Shown: piece after piece, positions 13,331 to 25,525 of the stretch | How the letters are laid out: each line of letters opens with the position of its first letter | Numbering within the stretch: the first letter of the stretch is position 1 | Source of the DNA: Arenicola marina | Taxonomy: Eukaryota > Annelida > Polychaeta > Arenicolidae | Assembly (NCBI GenBank): GCA_964019135.1 | Contig: OZ025248.1 | Coordinates: forward strand, 48,663,670 to 48,727,669 | Length of the DNA: 64,000 nt | Direction of reading: 5' to 3' | The notes under the pieces: generated by a model | The model's input: only the letters and a program-made list of their open reading frames with translations | The model's database searches: none | What the model was told of the DNA's origin: nothing | Program-made: the position numbers and the translations under genes

Positions 13331-15043
13331 TAAGTCTAGGAGATGGTGTGGTATGGGAGGCAAACCCAAGGCTAGGAGCCGATGGTGTGGTATCGGAGGC
13401 AAACCCAAGGCTAGGAGCCGATGGTGTGGTATGGGAGGCAAACCCAAGGCTAGGAGCCGATGGTGTGGTATGGGAAGCAACTCAAGGCTAGGAGCCGATG
13501 GTGTGGTATGGGAGGCAAACCCAAGGCTAGGAGCCGATGGTGTGGTATGGGACGCAAACCCAAGGCTAGGAGCCGATGGTGTGGTATGGGAGGCTAACCC
13601 AAGGCTTGGAGCCGATGGTGTGGTATGGGACGCAAACCCAAGGCTATGAGCCGATGGTGTGGTATGGGAAGCAAACCCAAGGCTAGGAGCCGATGGTGTT
13701 TTATGGGACGCAAACCCAAGGCTAGGAGCCGATGGTGTGGTATGGGAAGCAAACCCAAGGCTAGGAGCCGATGGTGTGGTATGGGAGGCAAACCCAAGGC
13801 TAGGAGCCGATGGTGTGGTATGGGAGGCAAACCCAAGGCTAGGAGCCGATGGTGTGGTATGGGAAGCAAACCCAAGGCTAGGAGCCGATGGTGTGGTATG
13901 GGACGCAAACCCAAGGCTTGGAGCCGATGGTGTGGTATGGGAAGCAAACCCAAGGCTAGGAGCCGATGGTGTGGTATGGGAAGCAAACCCAAGGCTAGGA
14001 GCCGATGGTGTGGTATGGGACGCAAACCCAAGGCTAGGAGCCGATGGTGTGGTATGGGAAGCAAACCCAAGGCTAGGAGCCGATGGTGTGGTATGGGAGG
14101 CAAACCCAAGGCTAGGAGCCGATGGTGTGGTATGGGAGGCAAACCCAAGGCTAGGAGCCGATGGTGTGGTATGGGAAGCAAACCCAAGGCTAGGAGCCGA
14201 TGGTGTGGTATGGGACGCAAACCCAAGGCTTGGAGCCGATGGTGTGGTATGGGAAGCAAACCCAAGGCTAGGAGCCGATGGGGTGGTATGGGAGGCAAAC
14301 CCAAGGCTTGGAGCCGATGGTGTGGTATGGGAGGCAAACCCAAGGCTAGGAGCCGATGGTGTGGTATGGGAGGTAAAAACCCAAGGCTAGGAGCCGATGG
14401 TGTGGTATGGGAAGCAAACTCAAGGCTGGGAGCCGATGGTGTGGTATGGGAGGCAAACCCAAGGCTAGGAGCCGATGGTGTGGTATGGGAAGCAAACCCA
14501 AGGCTAGGAGCCGATGGTGTGGTATGGGAAGCAAACCCAAGGCTAGGAGCCGATGGTGTGGTATGGGAGGCAAACCCAAGGCTAGGAGCCGATGGTGTGG
14601 TATGGGAGGCAAACCCAAGGCTAGGAGCCGATGGTGTGGTATGGGAGGCAAAGCCAAGGCTAGGAGCCGATGGTGTGGTATGGGAGGCAAACCCAAGGCT
14701 AGGAGCCGATGGTGTGGTATGGGAGGCAAAGCCCACGTTAGGAGCCGATGGTGTGGTATGGGAAGCAAACCCAAGGCTAGGAGCCGATGGTGTGGTATGG
14801 GAGGCAAAGCCAAGGCTAGAGGCCGATGGTGTGGTATGGGAGGCAAAGCCAAGGCTAGGAGCCGATGGTGTGGTATGGGAGGCAAAGCCCACGTTAGGAG
14901 CCGATGGTGTGGTATGGGAAGCAAACCCAAGGCTAGGAGCCGATGGTGTGGTATGGGAGGCAAAGCCAAGGCTAGGAGCCGATGGTGTGGTATGGGAGGC
15001 AAAGCCAAGGCTAGGAGCCGATGGTGTGGTATGGGAGGCATAA
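13331..15043. repeat. 39-bp minisatellite, about 44 copies
   Basis: The unit is GGAGCCGATGGTGTGGTATG followed by GGAGGCAAACCCAAGGCTA. Period 39 was checked by successive GATGGTGTGG positions (13381, 13420). Variants (GAAGC, GACGC, GCCCACGTT) recur in blocks, indicating higher-order duplication of multi-unit segments. Because 39 is a multiple of three, all frames without a stop in the unit stay open on both strands; these are not genes. Confidence 0.97.
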
Positions 15044-16179
15044 ATCGGTGTTTTATAAGCTGAAACTCCATGGGATTTAAACATGGTGACCCAGGTCCTA
15101 TTCATTCAGGAATATTTGGCTTTAGTTATCAAAATACGTAGGCTTTGAAATATTTAACCACACTAGCTCTATCTGACGGCTCATAATGCAAGTCATAGCC
15201 GGTCCGTGCTATCAGCACCGGTCACCAGGGTGGGCTGCTATTGCCGCTCATGGCTCTCAATATCACAGACAGGCCCGCTCGGCAAGATGGAGAGGCTTAG
15301 AGGGGTTAATTAATGGGTGTTCTGCTGTAGCCACGGGGTCGCTCTGCGTGGTGCCCTCTTGAGCAGTGGCGCCACGCGGCGGTCCTCGGTAACGTTAAGC
15401 CAACCACTGCGGCCTGACTAGATCTAACCTGCCGTTGGAACGGTTTCTGTTATGTAGCAGGAATGAAAATTGATTTTGGGCGACAGGCTTATTAAAGTTT
15501 ATTGGTGGACTGGGTGCTTGTCAGCGTGTGGTTGGATCTATATATATATAGGTCTACCCGGGCAGTCCAGCGTTGCATGTTTATCAGCCTTACCAGCTAT
15601 GATTAACCGAATTCTGCTGAGCCGACACAACCCAGTTTTATAATGAAGTCAGATAACTATGCAATTAAAGTGGGCCCGTGTGAAAATATGAATATTGGTG
15701 CCACGCTAATAACGTCCCATGGAAATCAGATGAAGTGGGTGAGGGATAGGTGGGTGGGAGGAGAGCGGAAAGTCTCGATTTTTAGTGTCGTCTGGTCAGT
15801 CGCTTCAATTGGCCTCTTCTCGTCTGATCCATAAATCGGGAGGTAAATTGTCACCTGGCGGCACTGGATGGTGGCGCCGTCTATCGATTGAATCTGAAGC
15901 CATGCTGTAAGCGGGTTCTTCAGGGCTGGACGGATGGTTTGGACACTGTATGACTCGAACAATCATCGATTTTTGGACTAGCCCACCCTTCTGGCCTGCC
16001 ACGGCTCCAGTTGAGGGGTTGTGTGTGTGTCGACCGCCGCTCCGGCTCGCTCATACGGATCTGACTGTATGGATTTGAAATACAAACACGGAATCCACGG
16101 CCGCTTAAGATGTGTGATGTGGTGAAGGCCTAGTGGATGACAGGGTGGAAGAACGCGGGATTCGCGAGGTCTGGAACCA

Positions 16180-17060
16180 AGACACCACCAGCCTGTGATG
16201 TGCTAGGCCGCCTGTGCCTGCTGCCGCTGGTTGCCTCAGCCTGAGTGAGAGAAGACGCAGTTTCTATGGTGGCTCCTCCAGTGGCTGCTGCTGCTGCTGC
16301 TTGTAGTGGTGTTCAGGCCGCGCTGGTCCTTACTGTTAAAGCATTTTACACAGCCTGGCTCCCTGTGGGCACGGACTGGCCTACTGTGCTGTGGAGATTT
16401 GGCTACGGACGAAAAAGCCCACTGCCATCCGGCCCTGGCGGTCATAGGTCTGGCAACTGTGACCTCTTCCGTTAGGCAGTCTGCGCTGCTATGCCATATT
16501 TAGAACGGTCTCATACAGGCCAGGCCCCCCGCAGCAGCAGTAGCAGTAGCAGCAGTAGCAGCAGCAGCATCCGCGCAGGAGGCAACCATGATGTTGGCGC
16601 CATATTGACTTGCGCAAGGACAGCCTGCTATACTGCTGCAGGGTTGGCACCAAGCCTCATGTAATATAGCCCCTCTCTCTCCAGACTTGCCGCACGCCGG
16701 ACGATTCCCAGCCTGGACTATTTCGTCCGCTCGAAAAATCGGATTTGTCCCATCGTTGGTCCTTTATTTCCGGATATGGACGTTGTCCTAGGATTTTTGC
16801 GGCGTCCTTGAGTGGCATGGTTACACCACATCGGTCGATCCTAACTTGCTGGTTCCAGAAGATGCCCTAAAACCTGGGCACTTTTTTTCGAGCGCCACCT
16901 GGAGCTTGAGTGACGCGTGTCGGTGTGTCTATGTGACAGTGTCGCGCTGGGTGTCGCCGCCAGCGTCAGTGTGGTGTGGTTCGGCCGCCTCACACCCGAC
17001 TGGCACATCGACGTCGGTAAGGACAGCCTCCCCCTCCCTCCAAGCCGCTTTTCATTCCGG
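16180..17060 (+). other. GC-rich segment, possible alternative 5' UTR exon
   Basis: Composition rises sharply in GC here and falls to AT-rich at about 17080. It contains CTG/CAG trinucleotide runs (16284-16301, 16532-16569) and ends near a donor-like CGACGTCG|GTAAGG at 17015-17016. No frame links well to exon 2, so if it is an exon it would be untranslated. It could equally be an unrelated GC-rich intronic block. Confidence 0.2.
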
Positions 17061-17599
17061 TGTCACAATAGAATTTCTCCAATATTACTTGGCCGTTCAT
17101 ATACCTTTAACTTGAATTAACTTTGGTAATATTCTTTTAAGTAACTGCATATAATCATGCTGATATATATCCGTTGCCGGTTTTGGTGTGAGCGATAATG
17201 CTTTCTTAGTTTTGGCAAATTAGGGAATGAATTCTTGGGTAATGACTTTTTTTGTATAAACTTAATCTACTAATTTAGGGAGGTTTTTCTTGATATAACG
17301 AATACACATCACAACGGTCACTTCAAAAATATCTTGTAGTTTACCGGTTCTTAGTCCATATTAGTAAAACGTATAGTTGAGATACCGCATGTGTCATAGA
17401 AACGATGTATACAGCTCCAAGTTTAATATGATCTTAATCTAGTAGATGTTGTGGTAGCCAGTAAGATAGGCTTCAGTGGGTGGACGTAAACCCGTATTAA
17501 CGACATGGCTTCAGTGTGTATAGATGTTCTATTATATCCTGAAACTGGTGTTTCCGTGTTTATGGATATAGCATTATTTATTGAGGCATGACCACATTA

Positions 17600-18135
17600 T
17601 TCCCATGACCTCGTGAACTGGCCTCCAGTGTTCATGGTTGCAGTATTATCTCGTAAATTGGCCTCCAGTGTCCATGTATGCAGCATTATCTTGTAAACTG
17701 GCCTCTAGTGTCCATGTATGCAGCATTGTCTCGTAAACTGGCCTCCAGTGTCCATGGATGTCGTATTATCTCGTAAACTGGCCTTCAGTCTCCATGGAGG
17801 CCGGCGCGATAGCTCAGTGGACTAGAGCGCCCGCATTGAGTGCTCTGGCCACCTGAGAGCCAAACGGCACGTGGATAGGTGGTTCGAGCCCTGCTGTGGC
17901 CATGTCTGTGTGGTCGCAGAATAAACATCCCATGTCTGTCTTCGTAAAGAGTAGGGGGTTACCCCGGGGACATGGCTCCACTCTCCCTTCCTTCTCCCAT
18001 TGACGCGATATGACCAAAAGTGGTTAAAACGTCCTGAATAACCAACCAACTGACCAGTCTCCATGGATGTAGTATTATCTCGTGAACTGGCCGCCAGTCT
18101 CCTTGGTTGTAGTGTTATCTCGTGATATCTGGTAG
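17600..18135. repeat. Minisatellite of about 40 bp, split by a SINE
   Basis: Units of the form TCTCGTAAACTGGCCTCCAG + TGTCCATGTATGCAGCATTA repeat about five times before 17797 and about twice after 18055. The SINE at 17798-18054 interrupts them. Confidence 0.8.
17798..18054 (+). mobile_element. tRNA-derived SINE (type A), with target duplication
   Basis: The 5' head is tRNA-like: A-box-like TAGCTCAGTGGACTAGAGCG and B-box GGTTCGAGCCC. A body follows with AAAGAGTAGGGGGTTACCCC, then ATATGACCAAAAGTGGTTAA and an AACC-rich end. CAGTCTCCATGG flanks it on both sides (17786-17797 and 18055-18066), a 12-bp target-site duplication. Two further copies lie at 43970 and 55719. No intact tRNA cloverleaf is expected from it. 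Confidence 0.92.
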
Positions 18136-18860
18136 TGTTATCTGGCTTGGATATATTGTTTTAGCCTGGGAGATGTTCCAGTGACTGCCTTGCGATATAG
18201 CCACATGTTCTTATGCCACTCGTCACCAGCCTCCTCCATGCACCTCTTCACCTTGGGCGGCCTGTATGCATCCAGCCAGCCAGCCGGCCATCCCTGTCGC
18301 TCCCGCCCGCTGCATGGCTCGGGGCAGGCTGATCAATAAGGGTTGTCATCGTTGTCATTGACCTACTTAGGCCTCTATGCGACAAGAACACTGAGTGGCG
18401 CTGGTGAGGAATAGACGTATAATAACTAGAGGACAGGCACGGTTTTGTTAGTCTATAATGTACGGGGTGGTATGACCACGCCGTTCCATGCAAACTCAAC
18501 TGATTTCTGCGGGGAAACATGATACCTGAAATATGTGTCGGCTGCAATTAGGTCTTGACCATGTGGTGGCGTGGGTGGTTGAGATGGTGTTTCATTTCAC
18601 CGCCCTGTCTCCCAAGTGTGGGATTTGCGTAACACGCAATTCAGCCTTACTGTCCACGACAGTGGCCTAAAACACCAACCACTAGTGGTCCAGGTTGCCG
18701 AATGTTGCAGAAAGCTAGCCTGGAGGAGGCCACTCCATCCATTACCTACATCAGCTTTGCAGCTCACGTCCGCATTGGGAGACTGAGTGTTAGTCCGACC
18801 GTTTCCGGGTGGTCATTCTCTGCTGATTTATAACTGGGCTGTGCCGCCGGCGTGACCGTG

Positions 18861-19135
18861 GCGCTCTTGTGGCTGTGCCGCCAGTGTGGCTGAGCCGCCA
18901 GTGTGGCTGTGCCGCCCGTGTGGCTGTGCCGCCAGTGTGGCTGTGCCGCCCGTGTGGCTGTTGTGCCGCCAGTGTGGCTGTGCCGCCAGTGTGGCTGTGC
19001 CGCCCGTGTGGCTGTTGTGCCGCCCGTGTGGCTGTGCGGCCCGTGTGGCTGCTGTGCGGCCCGTGTGGCTGTTGTGCCTCCCGTGTGGCTGTGCCGCCCG
19101 TACGGCTGTGCCGCCCGTGGGGCTGTGCCACCCGT
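18861..19135. repeat. 17-20 bp GTGTGGCTGTGCCGCC minisatellite
   Basis: About 15 imperfect copies of GTGGCTGTGCCGCCMGT with occasional 3-bp insertions. Reading frames on both strands here are products of the repeat. Confidence 0.9.
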
Positions 19136-19480
19136 GTGCCATGGGGGTAGAGGAGGCTAGCATGGCGATGATAGGGCAGCCATGGGGGTAGAGGAGGCTA
19201 GCATGGCGATAATAGGGCAGCCATGGGGGTAGTTCAGGCTAGCATGGCGATGATAGGGCAGCCATGGGGGTAGGGGAGGCTAGCATGGTGATGATAGGGC
19301 AGCCATGGGGGTAGAGGAGGCTAGCATGGCGATGATAGGGCAGCCATGGGGGTGGAGGAGGCTAGCATGGTGATGATAGGGCAGCCATGGGGGTAGAGGA
19401 GGCTAGCATGGCGATGATAGGGCAGCCATTGAAGCAGAGGAAGCTAGCATGGCGATGATAGGGCAGCCATGGGGGTAGAG
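19136..19480. repeat. 41-bp minisatellite, about 8 copies
   Basis: Unit GCCATGGGGGTAGAGGAGGC + TAGCATGGCGATGATAGGGCA. Period 41 was checked from ATGGGGGTAG at 19141 and 19182. It directly follows the previous array. Confidence 0.93.
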
Positions 19481-20896
19481 ACAATGCGTTCGCCATGGAC
19501 ACCGCTATAGGCCGCGATTTATTACTGGGCACCGCTGTCAATGGGGGGACACGGGGGCCCAGGGGCGTAATGACTATTCTATGGGCGAGATTTACGAGTA
19601 AATGCAAGGTTATACCTTTTATGGAATTACATCGGTCCCGTGCTGCCTCTTACCTCTGTCTCTCCAATCCTCTTCCTTTCCATCTCTCCCTCCGCCTCCC
19701 TCCGCCTCTCTGCCCCTAACTATCCCCTTCCTCCCCCAGTCGAGTGTCACGTGTATGGCATGGACGAGGGACAAGGCCGCTGGTGAATCTCGAACCGATG
19801 TGATGCTCGTCAATCATGTATTCATGACCTTGTCCACGATGGTTAAGGTCGCAGAAAAGCAGACGATAGACAAGACTTATTAGTTTCCTCGGGAAAAATA
19901 TCTATTCTGACCAAGCTGACCGAAGGAGAATTAACGTGCCACTTTAGCACATGAAACCTGCCTTACACTCTTCTGGTTAAATTACCCTGCGACACCGCTG
20001 TGAAGCAGTCTTAATATTGCCTTGCCCGCCCCCAAGGTGGCCTGGATAGGCTGATTCCGGTACTTGTGGCATGCCTTCTGTTTTGTCCTGATATATCTCA
20101 TCCAACTGAGTCTACTTGTCATGTATGTTGTGCCACTTGTATGACAGCTGGAAGTGGGTTTAATTGATTTGTGGTTCGGTGTTTGTTTTGATCTTTCTAT
20201 TGCTCCGGGGCCACGTGATTGTTTTGATGCTGAAACTACCCGCGTCGGTTAGAATCGATTGTTCCTATGTCTAGTGTGTGCACTTGGCCTGTTCTGTGTT
20301 GACCGACTAGCGCCTTAGTGTTTGCTTATTGACAATAATGGCTGTCTAGGCCGTGGCAGTTCGGCATACATTAAGAGATGGGTGGCCTGGCGGAAAGCCA
20401 TATTGTCACCTCTGCCGTTAACTGGCAAGAGTGCAAGTGACAACCACAGGTGTAGTATTTCAAGTTAAACCTTTCATATTGCGGAATCATTATTTATACA
20501 TTTGATAAATAATCATACATATATTTTTCTGATTGTGCTTTGCTGAAACAGACAGAAATAAGTATGGTGTATACAACAGTCGGCCAAGCGGAAGGGATCT
20601 ATGGACCTTATTGATATTGACTGCGAGCTTACTATACCGGGACCAACCGCATACGGGGACGAATTCGATACATTATATTGATTATGCAGTTATGATTGAC
20701 ATGGATAAGCACAGTGCTTGACGGATACTGTTTAGTTTCAAACCCCGGATGTCATCACAGACCTGTGGCTTATCGCGCCCGTGTGTCGTGGGGTAAGCAG
20801 TTTACACGTGGACCTGCCGCATTTGTGGTGTGCCTCCGCCCTTTTGGCTCCGGGTCAGTTTTTCTCAGACTCCCAACTAAAGACGTGAGGTGCACC

Positions 20897-21292
20897 CATA
20901 TATATATGTCACTCATATATATATATGTCACCCATATATATATGTCACCCATATATATATGTCACCCAATATATGTCACCCATATATATATGTCACCCAT
21001 ATATATATGTCACTCGTATATATATGTCACCCATATATATATGTCACCCATATATATATGTCACCCATATATATATGTCACCCAATATATGTCACTCATA
21101 TATATATGTCACCCATATATATATGTCACCCATATATATGTTACTCATATATATATGTCACACATATATATGTCACCAATATATATATGTCACCCATATA
21201 TATGTCACACATATATATATGTCACCCATATATATGTCACACATATATATATGTCACCCATATATATGTCACCCATATATACATGTCACCCT
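20897..21292. repeat. 17-18 bp CATATATATATGTCACC array
   Basis: About 22 copies. Each contains the self-complementary CATATATATATG, so the array could form repeated cruciforms. Variants with two fewer AT bases (CATATATATG, CAATATATG) are interspersed. Confidence 0.95.
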
Positions 21293-24200
21293 TCATTAGT
21301 TATTGACCAGGCGTTTTTCATCAATGGCGTATAAATCTACTTCCGCCCTCTCTACATAAACCGCTGATTGGACCATATTTTTGTGCAGACCACGTGACGT
21401 TAGGGCGTTGGGCAGTTCTTGACTCTCGGTTCTGATTGGTGGCCTCGTTCTCATTGTGCTAGGCGTTGTGACCGTGGCAGGGATCGATGTCTGCTATAGA
21501 AGCGCGGTAGCCGTCCATGTGGAAATATGTGGCCCAAATCTATCGCCCTCACCCTCGCTTTGTATCGTTCGCGTGGTGCGTACTTTAAAGGTGTTATTGA
21601 TTTCTCATTAAATGTGATCGTGTATATAGCAATACGGATCAAATCAACATAATATATTCGGTAAGTTCGGCATGTTTTTGGTTGCTTTTTTCGTTGCTGG
21701 CCAAATTAATGTGATATATACGTCCATAGAGAGATATTTCAAACTCTATTCCATTGCAGTAAATGATAGACGAATTTTGATTGGGTATTCAGGGAGGGGG
21801 GTTATTACATATTACATATATATTTATTATGGATCTTGTGACTGGCATTGCTCCAGGGGGGATCCATGATTTTGTGTGTGCACATGACTGGCGGGGTCCA
21901 ATTAACGGCCGCCCACACCGTGTTGTCACCGTCTCCCGCTGATGGAGCCCCCATTGTCTGTGCCACTGCCGGTGTCAGCCAGGCCCCCCATTGTGAGTGC
22001 TAGCCGGTGTTGGCTCAGCTCAGGGCCGCATGGTAAACTTGGTTAACTGGGGTTAAATAAACATCATCATTGATCATGCCGGCGCACCTGTCGTTGTCAA
22101 TGGTGTGGCCAATGGCATTGTCAAACACTTACTTGATTACAAATAAGGGACGAAATAAAAACCACAACACTTGACTACCTTATCATTGGATAGAACTAGC
22201 AATGCATGTAACCCGGGAGAGGAGGAGGGGGGGGCACTTTGTTTTGCACCTGACCTGTCATCGTTGCTGTCTGGTTAAGGGCTCATGGCTGACATTTACC
22301 GATCGTTTGTAGCTGGCCGATCGCTCGTGCTTCAGGATATTTTGTTTATATTATTAGACTGTAACATCCGGTACCTATTTAATTTAATTTCTCATCCAAT
22401 TTCTAATAAGTTTTTATTAATCGACACTGGTGAATATAGATTATGCGCCATTTAATTTTCTCACAAGTGATCTTTCTATTTGCAGAACAGCGACCCCACC
22501 ATATATCTTGCTTTGCTTTAGTCTCCAACATGCATATTTATGACCCCCCCCCCCCCCCCTTCCATTATAGCGACGTTGATGACTGTCGGAACAACTGGCC
22601 GTTGAAGTGTATCTTATACCCGTTCACCACATCACCAAGCATCGCTACCAGTTGGTAATCATGGCTGCATATGCCGCGCCGCCTCATGAGACTGGCTGTA
22701 CGTGGCCGGCTGTAGCCCGTGGCAACTTCTGTCCCGTCACGTTTTTCGGTTATGACATAATGGGTGTGTGTGAATGAGATCCGTGGCTTATATTTTTTAT
22801 ATGTATGCATATTATACCTCTGTTATAGCGGTGACTCTATAATATATCGGAGATCGCGCTTGCCTGCAGCGTGGGTGAACGGTGGCCTATATGCAATACC
22901 TACCTGTATATTGGTTTCACTGGTCATAAGGCATTTATAACAGCAGTTGCTGCATAAGCACTAATTGCATGGCCGTTCGCCATCTGGGATTTGTCAAGGG
23001 GCAATGGCTGTTTAATGATATACTTCCCTCATGAAAATGTCAATTCAATTCGATATTTTTTCTGGAAACATTTCGATGTGAATGATATCCAAAAAACACC
23101 ATGCATATGCATGAGCCATCGGTACAGTCACGCCATGTACCTGAGTGTAATTTTGTAGTGCAGCACTAGCAGAGCCTTATGCCTAGTGAATTGAATACTA
23201 ACATCAAATTCAAGGACATATACGCCCGCCAGTGCATCCGTTGCTTTTGGTAAACGTACCCTTCTCCCCTCCCCAACCGTGTTTTTTGTTCCGCACTCTC
23301 TGTCCCATATTCTGATTGGATGCGTTGGTTTTCACCTGAATGCCGACTGACAGCCAAACGTTGGCCAGGTAGACTCCCTCCCCCCCAACGTCGGCATGTG
23401 ATATTAGGTGAGGAACCCGCCCCTGGGTTAATTGGCTATAATTGTTGTTATGGCAACGCGGGGGTAAAGGCCGGGCATTTAACCCCAGCAGGGAATCCAC
23501 TCTTTATATTTCCTGCACCGGACTTTGGCAGTGTGTCAGGCCGCAGGAGTGAATTGTGGTTTATTACTGATGATTAAACTGTGATCCCGCTAGCCACTGC
23601 AGGCTGCTGACTTGGATCCGGATAACTTTGGATTCTATGATGATGCTATGGCCAACAACGGGTGATGCATTTCGGGATTGATTTCCGACAAGGGCCAAAC
23701 CCTCAGAATCAGAGTGCGGTTCACAAACAGTCAGGATCACGAACCGTCACGAACAATCCCGATCACGGACAGTCAAGGACGCTCAATGTCACTAACACGG
23801 TGGCAGATATGACGATCAGATTCCTTTAAGGAAACTGCTAAGAGGCAGACAAGAGTTAAAGCGGTGAAGCATTACATGGTAGCACTGCATTTTCCACTGT
23901 TCAGGCGCCTGGGTAATACTATGTCATGAGCCAGATTTGACCTTATCCTTGCCATCCTCGGTGACTGTTTTATCAATATTTACCATTGAACTGCTATATG
24001 TATGAGGTCAACAGTATACCGGTGGAGAAGGCCTTCCAAGCGCAGCAGACATGCTGTAGCGCTGATCTCAGCCACCTCACAACGGCAACGTCTCTCTCTT
24101 TAGGTCAGCGATCCTACTGCCTGCAATGGTCATAGGGTCTGGAGTACCGCCATACGAAATAATTGGCGAAAACACACGCGTATATATCGATGATTGAACC

Positions 24201-24665
24201 GCGAAATGGTTCACAGCGGAAACGTTTGCGGAGAAAAATGTTAGGAAAGAGAAAGGCTGTTTCTCGTCATGCAGCTGTCGCATCCTCGTGGGTACGAACT
24301 CAGTATGGGTGGTGTTGGTAGGCCGCAGCCACAGTAACATCTGAACACAGGTCAAGCTGAGAGCCCCACTGTTACGGGCCTGTTATGTTGCTGGTGTATA
24401 TGTGTGCCGTTGTTAGCCGACTAACCAGGCGGGAGGAGATGTGGTGGCTACATAGGGTGTGAGAAGTGGCTGACATATACCCCGGATATAACGTGGAGTT
24501 TGACCCGTTAGGTGACGCCCACTTTGGAAGCCGACATTTATCCGCGTGTAAAGTCGGCGTCTAACCAGCAACGAGAATTCTGCAATTTTGGCGGGAGATC
24601 TTGGGCGTCTGTCGTCTGCTTTTTGAGTCACGCAATTTGCTGTACATCAAAGAAGTGATGGCAGC

Positions 24666-24855
24666 ATGGTGGCCGACGCTGTGACGACCGGGTCGCCCCC
24701 GAGCATGGTCCGGGGCGGGGCTCAAGAGGACAGCCGGCGGGGCAAGGCCGGCCGAAGGACCCCGACCCCGGGGAAGGCCCGTGTCCACTTCCTTCTCCCG
24801 GACTGCGTGTCGTCAGTCATCTTGATACCTAAGGATAACCAATACACGGATACAG
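24666..24855 (+). CDS. Candidate alternative first exon
   Basis: A CpG-rich island of about 190 bp in AT-rich intron 1. The ATG at 24666 has A at -3 and G at +4 and opens MVADAVTTGSPPSMVRGGAQ, then a basic stretch (SRRGKAGRRTPTPGK) and a more hydrophobic VHFLLPDCVSSVILIPK. A donor CAG|GTGATA at 24856 leaves phase 1, exactly what exon 2 requires. An isoform starting here would replace exon 1. The 34-bp minisatellite begins about 20 bp downstream. Evidence is limited to composition, start context and phase; I recognise no homologous sequence. Confidence 0.4.
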
Positions 24856-24877
24856 GTGATACAACGTCCACTGGAGT

Positions 24878-25525
24878 ATCATGGGCGATATCATGGGAGT
24901 ATCATGGGCTATATCATGGGAGTGTCACTAAAGTATCATGGGCTATATCATGGGAGTGTCACTAAAGTATCATGGGCTATATCATGGGAGTGTCACTAAA
25001 GTATCATGGGCTATATTATGGGAGTGTCACTAAAGTATCATGGGCTATATTATGGGAGTGTCACTAAAGTATCATGGGCTATATCATGGGAGTGTCACTA
25101 AAGTATCATGGGCTATATCATGGGAGTGTCACTAAAGTATCATGGGCTATATCATGGGAGTGTCACTAAAGTATCATGGGCTATATTATGGGAGTCACTA
25201 AAGTATCATGAGCTATATCATGGGAGTGTCACTAAAGTATCATGGGCTATATCATGGGAGTATCACTGGAGTATCATGGGCTATATCATGGGAGTGTCAC
25301 TAAGGTATCATGGGCTATATCATGGGAGTATCACTGGAGTATCATGGGCTATATCATGGGAGTGTCACTAAAGTATCATGGGAGTATCACTAAAGTATCA
25401 TGGGAGTGTCAATAAAGTACTATGGGCTACATAATGGGAAGCGTCACTATAGTATCATGGGAGTATCACTAAAGTACCATGGGCTATATAATGGGAGTAT
25501 CACTAAAGTATCATGGGCTTCATCA
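24878..25525. repeat. 34-bp minisatellite, about 19 copies
   Basis: Unit ATCATGGGCTATATCATGGG + AGTGTCACTAAAGT, period 34 (24901, 24935). It becomes irregular after 25370, with shortened and substituted units. Confidence 0.95.

Noticed and set aside
13284..15105. Open frames of 200-500 codons on both strands
   Set aside because: They lie in the 39-bp array; a period divisible by three keeps stop-free frames open. No start context, splice sites or codon signature.
17798..17900. tRNA gene
   Set aside because: A and B boxes are present but the sequence continues into a SINE body with target duplication and does not fold as an intact tRNA by eye.
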